Shown here: piece after piece, positions 27,401 through 34,984 of the stretch | Layout of the letters: each line of letters begins with the position of its first letter | How positions within the stretch are numbered: the first letter of the stretch is position 1 | Assembly: GCA_903851365.1 (NCBI GenBank) | Contig: CAINOB010000015.1 | Span: 1-59,351 of the forward strand | DNA from: an uncultured Bacteroidota bacterium | Lineage (GTDB): Bacteria; Bacteroidota; Bacteroidia; Bacteroidales; UBA12481 | DNA: 59,351 nt | Direction of reading: 5' to 3' | The notes under the pieces: generated by a model | Database searches by the model: none | The model's input: only the letters and a program-made list of their open reading frames with translations | What the model was told of the DNA's origin: nothing | Position numbers and translations under genes: made by a program

Positions 27401-27859
27401 AGGCCAAGGGTGGTTCAGGATACAACTGTCGATTGCGATCTGGAGGTGTTGTTTCCCGAAAGTTACATTGAAAGCACCCGGGAGCGAGTCAGGTTATATC
27501 GTGAGCTTGATGAAACACTTAACGAGCAGGCACTGGAATCATTTGCCAATCAACTGATTGACAGATTTGGCCCGATGCCATCTCAAAGCGTTGATCTTTT
27601 GAATGTTGTACGATTGAGGTGGATTGCACAGGAACTCGGGATCGAGCGTATCCAGCTAAAAAACAGTCGCATGGTTTGCTACTTTGTAAGTAACCAGAAT
27701 TCCCCCTATTATCAATCGGAGGAATTTTCGAGAGTACTTCAGTATGTCCAGAAAAACCCCAGATCGTGCTACATGAAAGAAGCCTCAGGCAAACTTACGC
27801 TAAGCTTTGAGGGTATCAGGGAAGTAAAGAAAAGTCTGGAGATTCTGACAAGAATCTGA
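24407..27859 (+). CDS. mfd: Transcription-repair coupling factor Mfd
   Basis: This protein of about 1150 residues removes RNA polymerase stalled at DNA lesions and recruits UvrAB. The N-terminal part is UvrB-like. A CarD-like RNA-polymerase-interacting domain lies near residues 455-520 (LHPGDYVVHVDHGIGQFGG). The SF2 translocase follows: GDVGFGKTEVAIRAAF (Walker A, about 608), DEEQ (about 707), TATPIPRTLQFSMMGARDLS and QLRGRVGRS (about 880), then the C-terminal TRCF domain. The ATG at 24407 fits the promoter and the family N-terminus. Two Gly/Lys/Asp/Glu-rich stretches at about 383-405 and 978-1001 look like insertions; the second is encoded by a GGGAGACGGAAGACAGGAAG-type tandem repeat. Its end lies one base from the end of the opposing kup fragment. 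Confidence 0.95.
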   Translation: MKNTDLISLWSKHPNLSRMRDFFASEKHKTLHLNGLTGSSPAVLLAALAPLYRQSRLIILAEREEAAYFHNDLAHLLGDDHTYFFPSSYKRAIRMQQVDKDNVLMRTEVLNKLNTPNVKPLIVTYPEALLERVVSRKELQAHTLNIKPGEHIDMDFMIDLLHEYGFQRSDFVWEPGQFSVRGGIIDVFSYSAENPYRIDFIGNEVESLRTFNVETQLSSNKLERVSIIPNLSDQLTGDAIQTIFEFLPENSQIWSRDLPFCISRMENILQGIDISASDDLRRLSDAITLDEEEGMVDPAQFRKKLVDVSELLTRIQNVQVVEFGHNYFFPPAESLFFNTTPQPAFNKNFELLKEKIKANGEDGYHTYLLSDNPKQLERLSAILEGEEDSGPGGKGKSKRGGDEVTGEILTALHEGFYDHDLRIALFTDHQIFERYHKFKVRSSFGKKEALNMQELTDLHPGDYVVHVDHGIGQFGGLETVEINGKRQEAVRLVYRDQDVLYVSIHSLHRISKYKGREGESPKVHKLGSGSWQALKARAKSKIKDIAKELIELYAKRKSTEGFAFSPDSYLQAELEASFIYEDTPDQYKATADVKADMESENPMDRLICGDVGFGKTEVAIRAAFKAVTDSKQVAILVPTTILALQHYKTFRERLKEFPANVDYTSRLREGKDQNRVLKELEEGKIDILIGTHKLIGKSIKFKDLGLLIIDEEQKFGVAVKEKLRQMKMNVDTLTLTATPIPRTLQFSMMGARDLSIINTPPPNRHPIITELFSLNEELIRDVIDYELSRDGQVFIIHNRVQNIGEVEAMVNRIVPKARTIVAHGQMEGHMLEERMLGFINGDYDILIATSIIENGLDIPNANTIIINNAHHFGLSDLHQLRGRVGRSNKRAFCYLIAPPLHLLTPDARRRLKAVADFSELGSGFNIALQDLDIRGAGNLLGAEQSGFIADIGFETYQKILAEAMMELQEAEYQSRPEEDIKTGDGRQEDERAGDGRKFRPRVVQDTTVDCDLEVLFPESYIESTRERVRLYRELDETLNEQALESFANQLIDRFGPMPSQSVDLLNVVRLRWIAQELGIERIQLKNSRMVCYFVSNQNSPYYQSEEFSRVLQYVQKNPRSCYMKEASGKLTLSFEGIREVKKSLEILTRI
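27347..27394 (+). repeat. Purine-rich tandem repeat inside mfd
   Basis: Degenerate units such as GGGAGAC, GGAAGAC and GGGAGAT encode an Asp/Gly/Arg/Glu-rich loop before the C-terminal domain of Mfd. The same units, inverted, fill the gltB-gltD spacer at 55229-55266. Confidence 0.7.
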
Positions 27860-27860
27860 A

Positions 27861-29039
27861 TCAATGTTGATGGTAAACGCGCTTTAGAAGATGGTCCTCA
27901 TGGCCAATAATAACCAGCGGTACCTCCTCAACGAGAACATTGCTCGCATCCAGTCCATAAGCATTAACATTCGACAAGGCCATTCTTGTAAGCACGTTAT
28001 AGTTGTCGAGGACAAACCTTTCCCTTCCGGAGAACCGGAAATCGAAGTTCCGAACCCTGTGAATAACAACAAATTTAAAATCGGCCCCTACTTCATGTTT
28101 ACGCAGTGACGGATAGTTCGAAAGCAGGTCGATTTCATTGGAAATTGACAATTCTCGCAGCGCCTCATTGAACAGCAGGTTGATTCTCGGCTGTACCTTA
28201 AATCCAAGACGGAATTCAATACGAACCAAACTTCCTGGGATCAGATGATCAACAGAATACTCCATGGTATAAGGCTGATCGGTGATATCAATGTGCATAA
28301 TCCAATAAGTATCGGCCCGTTTTGGGTTTTTTGAAAAGATAGAATAGATGACCTTGGCTTCGACGTCTGTTATTTTATCGGCTCTGGTGAGATAAACCAG
28401 GTTAGTGGCATATTTTGAGACAGTAACATCCTTACTCAGATCCACCAACTGCTCATAATAATCAGCCACTGTAACGAAACGGGTAAAACGGTTTTTTATC
28501 TGCCGTGCCCGGTACCAGATGATCATAACATAAAATATCATCCCTGCCAGCAATAGCGTAAACCAACCGCCGTGCACGAATTTCAGCATATTGGCAATCA
28601 GAAAAGTTCCCTCAATAATAAGATAGGTGACTGTAAAAAGAGTCACCAAAGGTTTTGCGAGGCGCACCACCTTCAGGAATTGCCTCATCAGAAGTGTCGT
28701 CATCAGCATGGTAATCGAGATGGCGAGGCCGTAAGCGGCTTCCATGTTGGAAGAGGTACGGAACATCAGTACAACAGCCACACAAGCAGCAAAAAGCATC
28801 CAGTTTAAGGATGAAATATACATCTGTCCCTTAACCTGGGTCGGATAATCAATTTTAAGTTTTGGCCAGAAATTCAACTGAATTGCTTCGCTGATTATCG
28901 TGTAGGAACCGCTGATCAGGGCCTGGCTGGCGATGATAGCTGCCGCAGTCGAGACCAAAACTCCTGCGGGAAGGAACCATGGGGGCATGATAGCGAAAAA
29001 TGGATTAGGCAATTCTCCGGGATTGGAACTTTGCATCAT
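27861..29039 (-). CDS. kup: Kup potassium transporter, C-terminal part (frameshifted)
   Basis: This is the downstream part of a Kup-type K+ uptake permease: 392 residues with the later membrane helices (from NPFFAIMPPWFLPAGVLVSTAAAIIASQALISGSYTII) and the cytoplasmic C-terminal domain. In intact family members it continues directly from the N-terminal part encoded at 29036-29818. Here the two are in different frames, joined by an ATGA overlap in the sequence TGGGTATGATG. A single missing base would explain the split. The combined length (about 650) equals a normal Kup, so either the gene was broken very recently or by sequencing error, or two polypeptides are made by stop-start coupling. Confidence 0.82.
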   Translation of the reverse strand: MMQSSNPGELPNPFFAIMPPWFLPAGVLVSTAAAIIASQALISGSYTIISEAIQLNFWPKLKIDYPTQVKGQMYISSLNWMLFAACVAVVLMFRTSSNMEAAYGLAISITMLMTTLLMRQFLKVVRLAKPLVTLFTVTYLIIEGTFLIANMLKFVHGGWFTLLLAGMIFYVMIIWYRARQIKNRFTRFVTVADYYEQLVDLSKDVTVSKYATNLVYLTRADKITDVEAKVIYSIFSKNPKRADTYWIMHIDITDQPYTMEYSVDHLIPGSLVRIEFRLGFKVQPRINLLFNEALRELSISNEIDLLSNYPSLRKHEVGADFKFVVIHRVRNFDFRFSGRERFVLDNYNVLTRMALSNVNAYGLDASNVLVEEVPLVIIGHEDHLLKRVYHQH

Positions 29040-29818
29040 ACCCAGGAAGCTTGACCCATATAATTGATAATCAGGGTAACCTTAACAAACATCCAGCTAA
29101 GGCGAATATTTTTATACCCGCAATGTCCAAGATCGGAATAGAGGGCCTCGGCACCCGTAGTAACCAGGAATACCGCACCCAAGAGGAAAAATCCACCAGG
29201 GTGAAGGAACAGTAACTTAAAGGCATAAACCGGGTTAAAGGCTTTAAATACAACCGGCATTTTAAGAAGATAGGGTAATCCTAATGCCGCCAGGGTCAAA
29301 AACCAGATCAGCATAATTGGTCCGAAAGACTTTCCAATAGCAGCGGTACCTAACTTCTGAACCAGGAACAGGGCGGTTATAATCCCAATGGCGATAGGCA
29401 CCACAGTAAGATGTGGAAAATTCAACTGTAACCCTTCCACTGCAGATACCACTGTAATTGAGGGAGTAATCACACCGTCGGCCAATAATGCACTGGCGCC
29501 CAGTGCGGCAACTATATACAGACTCTTTTTCCTTTTCCTGATCAGGGCATATAAAGCCATGATACCCCCTTCACCGTTATTATCGGCCCGCATGATGATG
29601 AGCACATATTTTACAGTGGTCTGGAGGGTTAAAGTCCAGATCAGGCAGGATAGTGCACCCAATATAAAATCCTGATCAATATGTCCACCTGCTCCGGAGA
29701 CAATAGCCTTCATTACATATAGGGGAGAGGTACCCAGGTCACCAAAAACAATCCCCAGCGTAATGATCATTCCGGCTATAGAAAGAGTGTCCCGGGATGA
29801 TGCTTTAAGTGTTTTCAT
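29036..29818 (-). CDS. kup: Kup potassium transporter, N-terminal part (frameshifted)
   Basis: This 260-residue fragment carries the first membrane helices of a Kup/HAK/KT K+ transporter. The hallmark GIVFGDLGTSPLYVMKAIV is at residues 22-40, followed by NNGEGGIMALYALI and GVITPSITVVSAVEGL. It stops just after GQASWV, where intact proteins continue into the next helix. The rest is encoded in another frame at 27861-29039. The start is supported by a good promoter at 29836-29870. The expected function of the intact protein is proton-coupled K+ import at the cytoplasmic membrane. Confidence 0.82.
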   Translation of the reverse strand: MKTLKASSRDTLSIAGMIITLGIVFGDLGTSPLYVMKAIVSGAGGHIDQDFILGALSCLIWTLTLQTTVKYVLIIMRADNNGEGGIMALYALIRKRKKSLYIVAALGASALLADGVITPSITVVSAVEGLQLNFPHLTVVPIAIGIITALFLVQKLGTAAIGKSFGPIMLIWFLTLAALGLPYLLKMPVVFKAFNPVYAFKLLFLHPGGFFLLGAVFLVTTGAEALYSDLGHCGYKNIRLSWMFVKVTLIINYMGQASWV

Positions 29819-29835
29819 TCCAATATTTGAGCCGG

Positions 29836-29870
29836 CAAAGGTAAATATTCCCTTATCAATGGATTACAAA
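29836..29870 (-). promoter_or_regulatory. Promoter of kup
   Basis: On the minus strand, -33 TTTG (29867-29870), 23-bp spacer, -7 TACCTTTG (29836-29843), then ATG at 29818. The spacer is longer than the 19 bp of the rrn promoters. Confidence 0.5.
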
Positions 29871-29972
29871 AATTAAAAAAAATTGTATTCCTCGTCTGTC
29901 GACATGAAAATTATCCGCCACGGTGGCATGATGAAAATTCGTAAATTGGCGCCCCCGTTAAGATTCAAAACA

Positions 29973-31448
29973 ATGAGTGAACTCGAAAGATATTTCGACC
30001 GGTTTAGAAAGAATACAATTGGCCACAACCTGATTTATCGGTCGCCCTATGGTGTTGTTCCTATGATTTATTCCGATTGGATAGCCAGTGGCCGTTTGTA
30101 CCGACCCATCGAGGAAAAAATGCAGAACGAAATTGGCCCATGGGTAGCGAACACTCATACCGAAGCGAGTGAGTCGGGGACACTCATGACCAAGGCCTAT
30201 CAATTTGCCCTGCAGAGCATTAAGAAGCACGTAAATGCTGGTCCCGATGATGTGATTATTACAGCCGGATCGGGGATGACTACTGTGGTTAACAAGCTTC
30301 AGCGGATTCTGGGGTTGCGCACCTGTGGAAAGCTCGCCGGGCACCAATGCCTTGATAAGGCCGAAAAACCTGTTGTTTTCATCACACATATGGAACATCA
30401 CTCCAATCACATGTCGTGGTACGAGTCAAATGTTGATGTTGTTATCCTTGAGCCCGATGAGGACTTGCTTTTCTCGATGGATAATCTGCGACTGAAGCTC
30501 GAAGAATACAAGGAACGGTCGCTTAAGATCGGCGCTTTCACCGCCTGTTCAAACGTTACAGGCATTGAAACGCCCTATCATCAGATGGCCAGCATGATGC
30601 ATGAGTACGGTGGGATTTGCTTCATTGATTTTGCAGCTTCGGCACCCTATATTGATATAAATATGCATCCGGCGAATCCCATGGAAAAACTTGACGGGAT
30701 TTATTTCTCGCCACATAAATTCCTTGGCGGGCCGGGCTCCTCAGGGGTATTGATTTTTGATGCTTCGCTTTACAAGAGTGAGACTCCCGACAATCCGGGA
30801 GGCGGCACTGTCGACTGGACTAATCCATGGGGAGAGTATAAGTACATAGATGATATCGAATTACGCGAAGATGGCGGCACGCCGGGATTCCTTCAGGCTA
30901 TGCGCACTGCTTTAGCTTTGGAATTAAAGCATCAGATGGGTACTGAGAAAATGAGGGCGCGTGAAAATGAGCTTCTTGAGAAAATATTTCCTGAATTGGA
31001 AAAGATTCCCGATCTGAGCATATTGGCCGAGAATGTAAAAAACCGGTTGGGGATCATTTCATTTTACATCAAAGGGATTCATTTCAACCTGGTTGTCAGC
31101 TTATTATCCGATCGATTTGGCATACAGGTCAGAGGTGGCTGCGCATGTGCAGGCACCTACGGGCACTATTTACTCAAAGTTAGTTACTGGGATTCGCACC
31201 GGATCACCACTCTGATCAATTTTGGCGATCTATCATTAAAGCCAGGCTGGATAAGGCTTTCGCTGCATCCGACCATGACCGATGAGGAATTATATGCTAT
31301 TACTGAAGCAATCCGTGAGATCCAGCTACACCATCAGGAATGGGAAAAGGATTATGTCTATAATAACCGGACTAATGAATTCAGGCATATTTCGGAACCT
31401 GAAGATAAAACTGATGTGATCAGGCCCTGGTTCAGTCTGGCGGATTAA
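29973..31448 (+). CDS. Class V aminotransferase, cysteine desulfurase-like
   Basis: This PLP enzyme of about 491 residues has the fold of cysteine desulfurases and selenocysteine lyases. Visible motifs are the aldehyde-side segment [14 protein letters not shown], the Asp-containing [13 protein letters not shown], the Schiff-base lysine motif [13 protein letters not shown], and a late [15 protein letters not shown] whose cysteines sit where desulfurases carry the catalytic cysteine loop. It is longer than SufS (about 400), and the substrate is not known. Several starts are possible (29883 TTG; ATG at 29904, 29928, 29931, 29973). The last is chosen because family likeness begins near [16 protein letters not shown] and a TAAATTGG -7-like box lies at 29942. 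Its 3' end overlaps the cysteine synthase gene by four bases on the opposite strand. Confidence 0.75.
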   Translation: MSELERYFDRFRKNTIGHNLIYRSPYGVVPMIYSDWIASGRLYRPIEEKMQNEIGPWVANTHTEASESGTLMTKAYQFALQSIKKHVNAGPDDVIITAGSGMTTVVNKLQRILGLRTCGKLAGHQCLDKAEKPVVFITHMEHHSNHMSWYESNVDVVILEPDEDLLFSMDNLRLKLEEYKERSLKIGAFTACSNVTGIETPYHQMASMMHEYGGICFIDFAASAPYIDINMHPANPMEKLDGIYFSPHKFLGGPGSSGVLIFDASLYKSETPDNPGGGTVDWTNPWGEYKYIDDIELREDGGTPGFLQAMRTALALELKHQMGTEKMRARENELLEKIFPELEKIPDLSILAENVKNRLGIISFYIKGIHFNLVVSLLSDRFGIQVRGGCACAGTYGHYLLKVSYWDSHRITTLINFGDLSLKPGWIRLSLHPTMTDEELYAITEAIREIQLHHQEWEKDYVYNNRTNEFRHISEPEDKTDVIRPWFSLAD

Positions 31449-32554
31449 AATTTTGCCGGGCACCCCGGTTTTCTGCATTCCGGATGTTCGCAAAGGTATT
31501 TTCCCTCATCGCAATCTTCCGGATTACAGCAAAGTGAACAAACTCTTTTGATCGACCGGAAACTTACGAGCTGCACATCTGGCGCCAAAAATCCCTCTTT
31601 TACCGGTTCGGTGCGTAGCAAGTCGGTACTGAGGTACTTTTTATTGTCGTCGGAAAAAATGGTTACGACCACCGAATTGGGTCCAAGTTGTTCCTGAATT
31701 TTCAGGGCTCCAATAAAATTTGCTCCAGATGAAATCCCGACTCCAAGGCCGATAGCGGCCAGTTTCTGAGCCATGATGATGCCATCGCCGTCATCGACAC
31801 AAATGACAGAATCCATTTTATCGAGCTCCACCAAAGCGGGAATAAACTCATCAGAAATACCCTGAATCCGATGTTTCCCAACTTTACAGCCGGTTGAAAG
31901 AGTAGGTGAATTTTCAGGCTCAAGTGGGTGAATTTTAATCTCCGGATCCTGCTCTTTGAGGAATTTTCCAACTCCCATGGCTGTTCCTCCGGTGCCAACT
32001 CCGGCAACAAAGGCATCTGGTTTGAATCCTCGATATTTTAGCTGCCACCATATTTCAGGTCCGGTTGTCACATAGTGAGCCTCGGTATTATCAAGGTTTT
32101 CGAATTGCTGCGGTCTGAATGAACCTTCGACGGAGGCAGCCATTTTGTTCGCAAGATCAATGCTGCCAATGAAACCGCCTTGTTCCTTACTGACCAGATT
32201 AATGGTTGCGCCAAAACCTTTGATGAGGTTTATCCGTTCGGCGCTCATCCAGTCGGGCATGAAAATAATCACCGGGTGACCCAGCGCCCTCCCAATTGCT
32301 GAAAAAGATATGCCGGTATTACCACTGGTAGCCTCAATGATCGGTTTCCCTTTTTGAAGTTCGCCGGATTGGATGGCTTTGCGAAGAATATGAATAGCCA
32401 TGCGATCCTTGATACTGCCGGTCATATTCATATTCTCGGCCTTGGCAAACAACCGCCGTTCTTCTCCCTTATAGAGAAAATTGATTTCCAGCAGCGGGGT
32501 ATTGCCGATCAGGCTCGACAGGCCGTTGATTCTTTTCAGATATAGCTCATCCAT
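31445..32554 (-). CDS. Cysteine synthase family enzyme with Cys-rich tail
   Basis: This 369-residue PLP beta-synthase is related to CysK/CysM and probably makes cysteine (or a related amino acid) from an activated serine and a sulfur donor. The PLP lysine is in NMTGSIKDR, the substrate loop is EATSGNTG, and the phosphate-binding glycines are [10 protein letters not shown]. Beyond the usual C-terminus is a tail of about 32 residues with seven cysteines (339, 342, 343, 348, 355, 360, 365), spaced like a metal or iron-sulfur site. It faces a cysteine-desulfurase-like gene tail to tail with a four-base overlap, suggesting linked sulfur metabolism. The substrate and the role of the tail are open. 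Confidence 0.82.
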   Translation of the reverse strand: MDELYLKRINGLSSLIGNTPLLEINFLYKGEERRLFAKAENMNMTGSIKDRMAIHILRKAIQSGELQKGKPIIEATSGNTGISFSAIGRALGHPVIIFMPDWMSAERINLIKGFGATINLVSKEQGGFIGSIDLANKMAASVEGSFRPQQFENLDNTEAHYVTTGPEIWWQLKYRGFKPDAFVAGVGTGGTAMGVGKFLKEQDPEIKIHPLEPENSPTLSTGCKVGKHRIQGISDEFIPALVELDKMDSVICVDDGDGIIMAQKLAAIGLGVGISSGANFIGALKIQEQLGPNSVVVTIFSDDNKKYLSTDLLRTEPVKEGFLAPDVQLVSFRSIKRVCSLCCNPEDCDEGKYLCEHPECRKPGCPAKF

Positions 32555-32593
32555 TTGCCGTTAGTTTTAGGGAGGCTAAAATAACAATATCAA

Positions 32594-32630
32594 TGAGACC
32601 GAAAAATGACAAATTCCATTTCCGGTCTCA
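32594..32630 (-). terminator. Hairpin downstream of the NatAB operon
   Basis: TGAGACCG (32594-32601) pairs with CGGTCTCA (32623-32630), and the stem can extend through AAATG/CATTT. On the minus strand it follows the permease stop and is followed by a weak T-rich stretch. It could instead be a leader structure of the cysteine synthase gene. A short CACCCGT tandem duplication lies beside it (about 32629-32645). Confidence 0.4.
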
Positions 32631-32655
32631 CCCGTCACCCGTCACTCTTCTCTTA

Positions 32656-33972
32656 TTATCCTTTCATTAGCTGCTTGAACAGCAAGCCCATTTTAGGTCT
32701 TTTGCCATGCATGATAATACAGGAACGGAAAATCCTTCCTCCGATCCAGACCGATAGCAGGGTAAAGATCAGCACACCCAGGAGCCCCGCTATTGGTTGC
32801 CAAATGGGTATGGTAACCTGTGTTGCCTGCCGCACCAGCATCAGCATTGGAGTAAACGGCGGTATTAACGACATCGTTGTGGCAAAGCTTCCCAATGGAT
32901 TCTGTATCACCGGCATCATAACAAACATGGGGATGATCAGCGGGAGCATAGCCGGAAATTGGATGGCCTGTGCATCTTTCGAGTCATTACAAGTTGATCC
33001 CATTGCGGCAAACATGCACCCTGTCATGATGATATTCAACAACATATAGGCAAAAAACCAAGGCAATACATGATACGGAATGATATCGCCCATCCCCATC
33101 GCCTTAATTGAGAAAACGCCCCCTAGAATATATATACCTGTAGTTGTGAGCGAGACGGCCAACCCCCCGATCACCTTGCCCATCATGAATTGCGTCGGGC
33201 TAACGGAGCCCAGCAACACTTCGGCGATACGTTCGCTTTTTTCTTCCATAACCGCCTGAAGGAGTGGGATGGCTGACATCATCAGAGTCATAAACATCAG
33301 GAACATAAGAATATATGGCACCATGATGGTTTGCAAAACGTCGCTTTTCCGGGCAGCCTTTATATCGCCTGTTCGCGTATCCTGCGAAATCAGGCCCATC
33401 CCTTCCATGTTCACCCAATAAAAGAGGTCCCTGACTTTCTCGGGAAGTATGCCGATTTCGGCCACACGGATTTCCCTGATCTTATCATTCAGAACATAGC
33501 CGATCCAGTTTTGCGTTTCATCCATGAGTGAGTTTTCAGAAAAATAGCAAATCCTGGATTGCTCTTTTCCTGGCTGAGGATGAATTACATCTGGTCCGAT
33601 CTGAACAAATGCGTTGATTTTCTTATTCCTGACCTCATCCGAAAGTTTCAGTTTCTGCCCGTTCAGATCAGTCACATCGGGGGTAATCAAATCGATATAA
33701 TAAGCCGGAAATTTCTTTACTCCGGTCACAGAATCTTTGATATCCCGGGCATTCCTTTCTTCGGCGCGATGTTTAAGATTTTCCCCCAGCCTGCCTGACT
33801 GGTCGACTACGGCAATCCGTTTATCGGTTGTGTCGACCTTATCCTTGGTGATTGCCATCACAATAAATCCGCCTCCCATAAATATTGGCAGCAGGAGTAA
33901 TGTTATGAGGAAACCTTTGGTGCGAACGGCGGCACGGTATTCGCGCTTGGCTATTACGAGGGTTTTATTCAT
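32656..33972 (-). CDS. ABC-2 type permease, NatB-like
   Basis: This membrane protein of about 438 residues has an N-terminal helix (TKGFLITLLLLPIFMGGGFIVMAI), a long extracytoplasmic domain (about 40-215) and five or six C-terminal helices, the layout of NatB-type exporter permeases. It forms an exporter with the ATPase at 33965-34879. The start is placed at ATG 33972 (MNKTLVIAKREYRAAV), which overlaps the ATPase stop by eight bases. An ATG at 33999 would extend it into the ATPase gene by nine residues without family support. In Bacillus the NatAB pair exports sodium; the substrate here is unknown. Confidence 0.85.
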   Translation of the reverse strand: MNKTLVIAKREYRAAVRTKGFLITLLLLPIFMGGGFIVMAITKDKVDTTDKRIAVVDQSGRLGENLKHRAEERNARDIKDSVTGVKKFPAYYIDLITPDVTDLNGQKLKLSDEVRNKKINAFVQIGPDVIHPQPGKEQSRICYFSENSLMDETQNWIGYVLNDKIREIRVAEIGILPEKVRDLFYWVNMEGMGLISQDTRTGDIKAARKSDVLQTIMVPYILMFLMFMTLMMSAIPLLQAVMEEKSERIAEVLLGSVSPTQFMMGKVIGGLAVSLTTTGIYILGGVFSIKAMGMGDIIPYHVLPWFFAYMLLNIIMTGCMFAAMGSTCNDSKDAQAIQFPAMLPLIIPMFVMMPVIQNPLGSFATTMSLIPPFTPMLMLVRQATQVTIPIWQPIAGLLGVLIFTLLSVWIGGRIFRSCIIMHGKRPKMGLLFKQLMKG

Positions 33973-34879
33973 GACTATTATTTTTTTCAGGGCGGGCAAT
34001 ACGGATAAAAATATCTTCGAGCGACGGGGAGCTCATTTCGAACCTGGAGATCCGGGCCCTCAGGATCACCTGTTCTAAAATCTTCTGCGGGTCGGTACCA
34101 GGAAGAAGCCTAACCTCCTGTTGCTGACCAAAATCGTTTATGCGATCGATGCCATCAATATCATCCAATGCGGCAGAACCCAGGTCGGTCTGAAGCAGCA
34201 GCGTATCCTGACCATACTGATCCTTGATGGACTGAAGGGTGCCATCGAGCACTTTTTTCCCCTTATAAATCATAAAGATAAAATCGCACATTTTCTCAGC
34301 CACACTCATATCATGGGTGCTGAATATCACGGTGGAACCGCTTTTACGAAGATCGAGAATCACTTCGCGTATCACTTCGGCATTTACGGGATCGAGTCCA
34401 CTGAAAGGCTCATCGAGAATAATTATGGCGGGTTTATCGATAATGGTTACGATAAACTGAACCTTTTGGCTCATTCCCTTGCTCAGGGTTTCGACCTTCT
34501 TTTTCGCCCAGGGTTCGAGGTCGAATTTTTTCAGCCAGTAATCTGCCTCTTTGCCCGGATTTGGCACTTTTTTTAATTCCCCATGAAACTGGATCAGTTC
34601 CCTGAGTTTCATCTTTCGGTATAAGCCGCGCTCTTCAGGCAGGTATCCGATCCGGCCGATATTGCTTCCGGTTTGCTCCTCACCAAAAATCCTGATGGAA
34701 CCATTATCAGGATAGAGGATATTCATGATCATCCGGATGGTGGTGGTTTTGCCGGAGCCATTGGGGCCGATAAATCCGTAGATACTACCTTCCGGAACAG
34801 CAAGTGACAGATTATCAACTGCCACGTGGCTGCCAAACGTTTTTGTGATTCCGCTTATTTCAATTATATTTGTCATCAA
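33965..34879 (-). CDS. ABC transporter ATPase, NatA-like
   Basis: This 304-residue ATP-binding protein has Walker A GPNGSGKTT (residues 39-47), a Q-loop region, the signature LSKGMSQKVQ, Walker B IIILDEPFSGLD and the switch His in FSTHDM. The C-terminal extension fits NatA/CcmA-type exporters. It powers the permease encoded next in the same unit. A double ATG (34879/34876) starts it. A perfect TATTTTTG -7 box lies about 60 bases upstream. Confidence 0.88.
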   Translation of the reverse strand: MMTNIIEISGITKTFGSHVAVDNLSLAVPEGSIYGFIGPNGSGKTTTIRMIMNILYPDNGSIRIFGEEQTGSNIGRIGYLPEERGLYRKMKLRELIQFHGELKKVPNPGKEADYWLKKFDLEPWAKKKVETLSKGMSQKVQFIVTIIDKPAIIILDEPFSGLDPVNAEVIREVILDLRKSGSTVIFSTHDMSVAEKMCDFIFMIYKGKKVLDGTLQSIKDQYGQDTLLLQTDLGSAALDDIDGIDRINDFGQQQEVRLLPGTDPQKILEQVILRARISRFEMSSPSLEDIFIRIARPEKNNSHE

Positions 34880-34936
34880 AGGAAATTAAAATCGGATTAA
34901 AATTACCTATTTGATAACAGACTCGTCAAATAGTTA

Positions 34937-34944
34937 CAAAAATA
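34937..34944 (-). promoter_or_regulatory. -7 box of the NatAB operon
   Basis: On the minus strand, TATTTTTG. No -33 box was found at the expected distance because a tandem repeat fills that position (34945-34981). Confidence 0.35.
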
Positions 34945-34981
34945 CTGATACCTGATACCCGATACCTGATACCCGATACCC
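34945..34981. repeat. Tandem repeat (C[TC]GATACC)n
   Basis: About five units of 7-8 bases end three bases before the sulfatase ATG. This is a third sequence family of the same kind of short tract seen at 24314 and 55229. Confidence 0.85.
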
Positions 34982-34984
34982 AAA

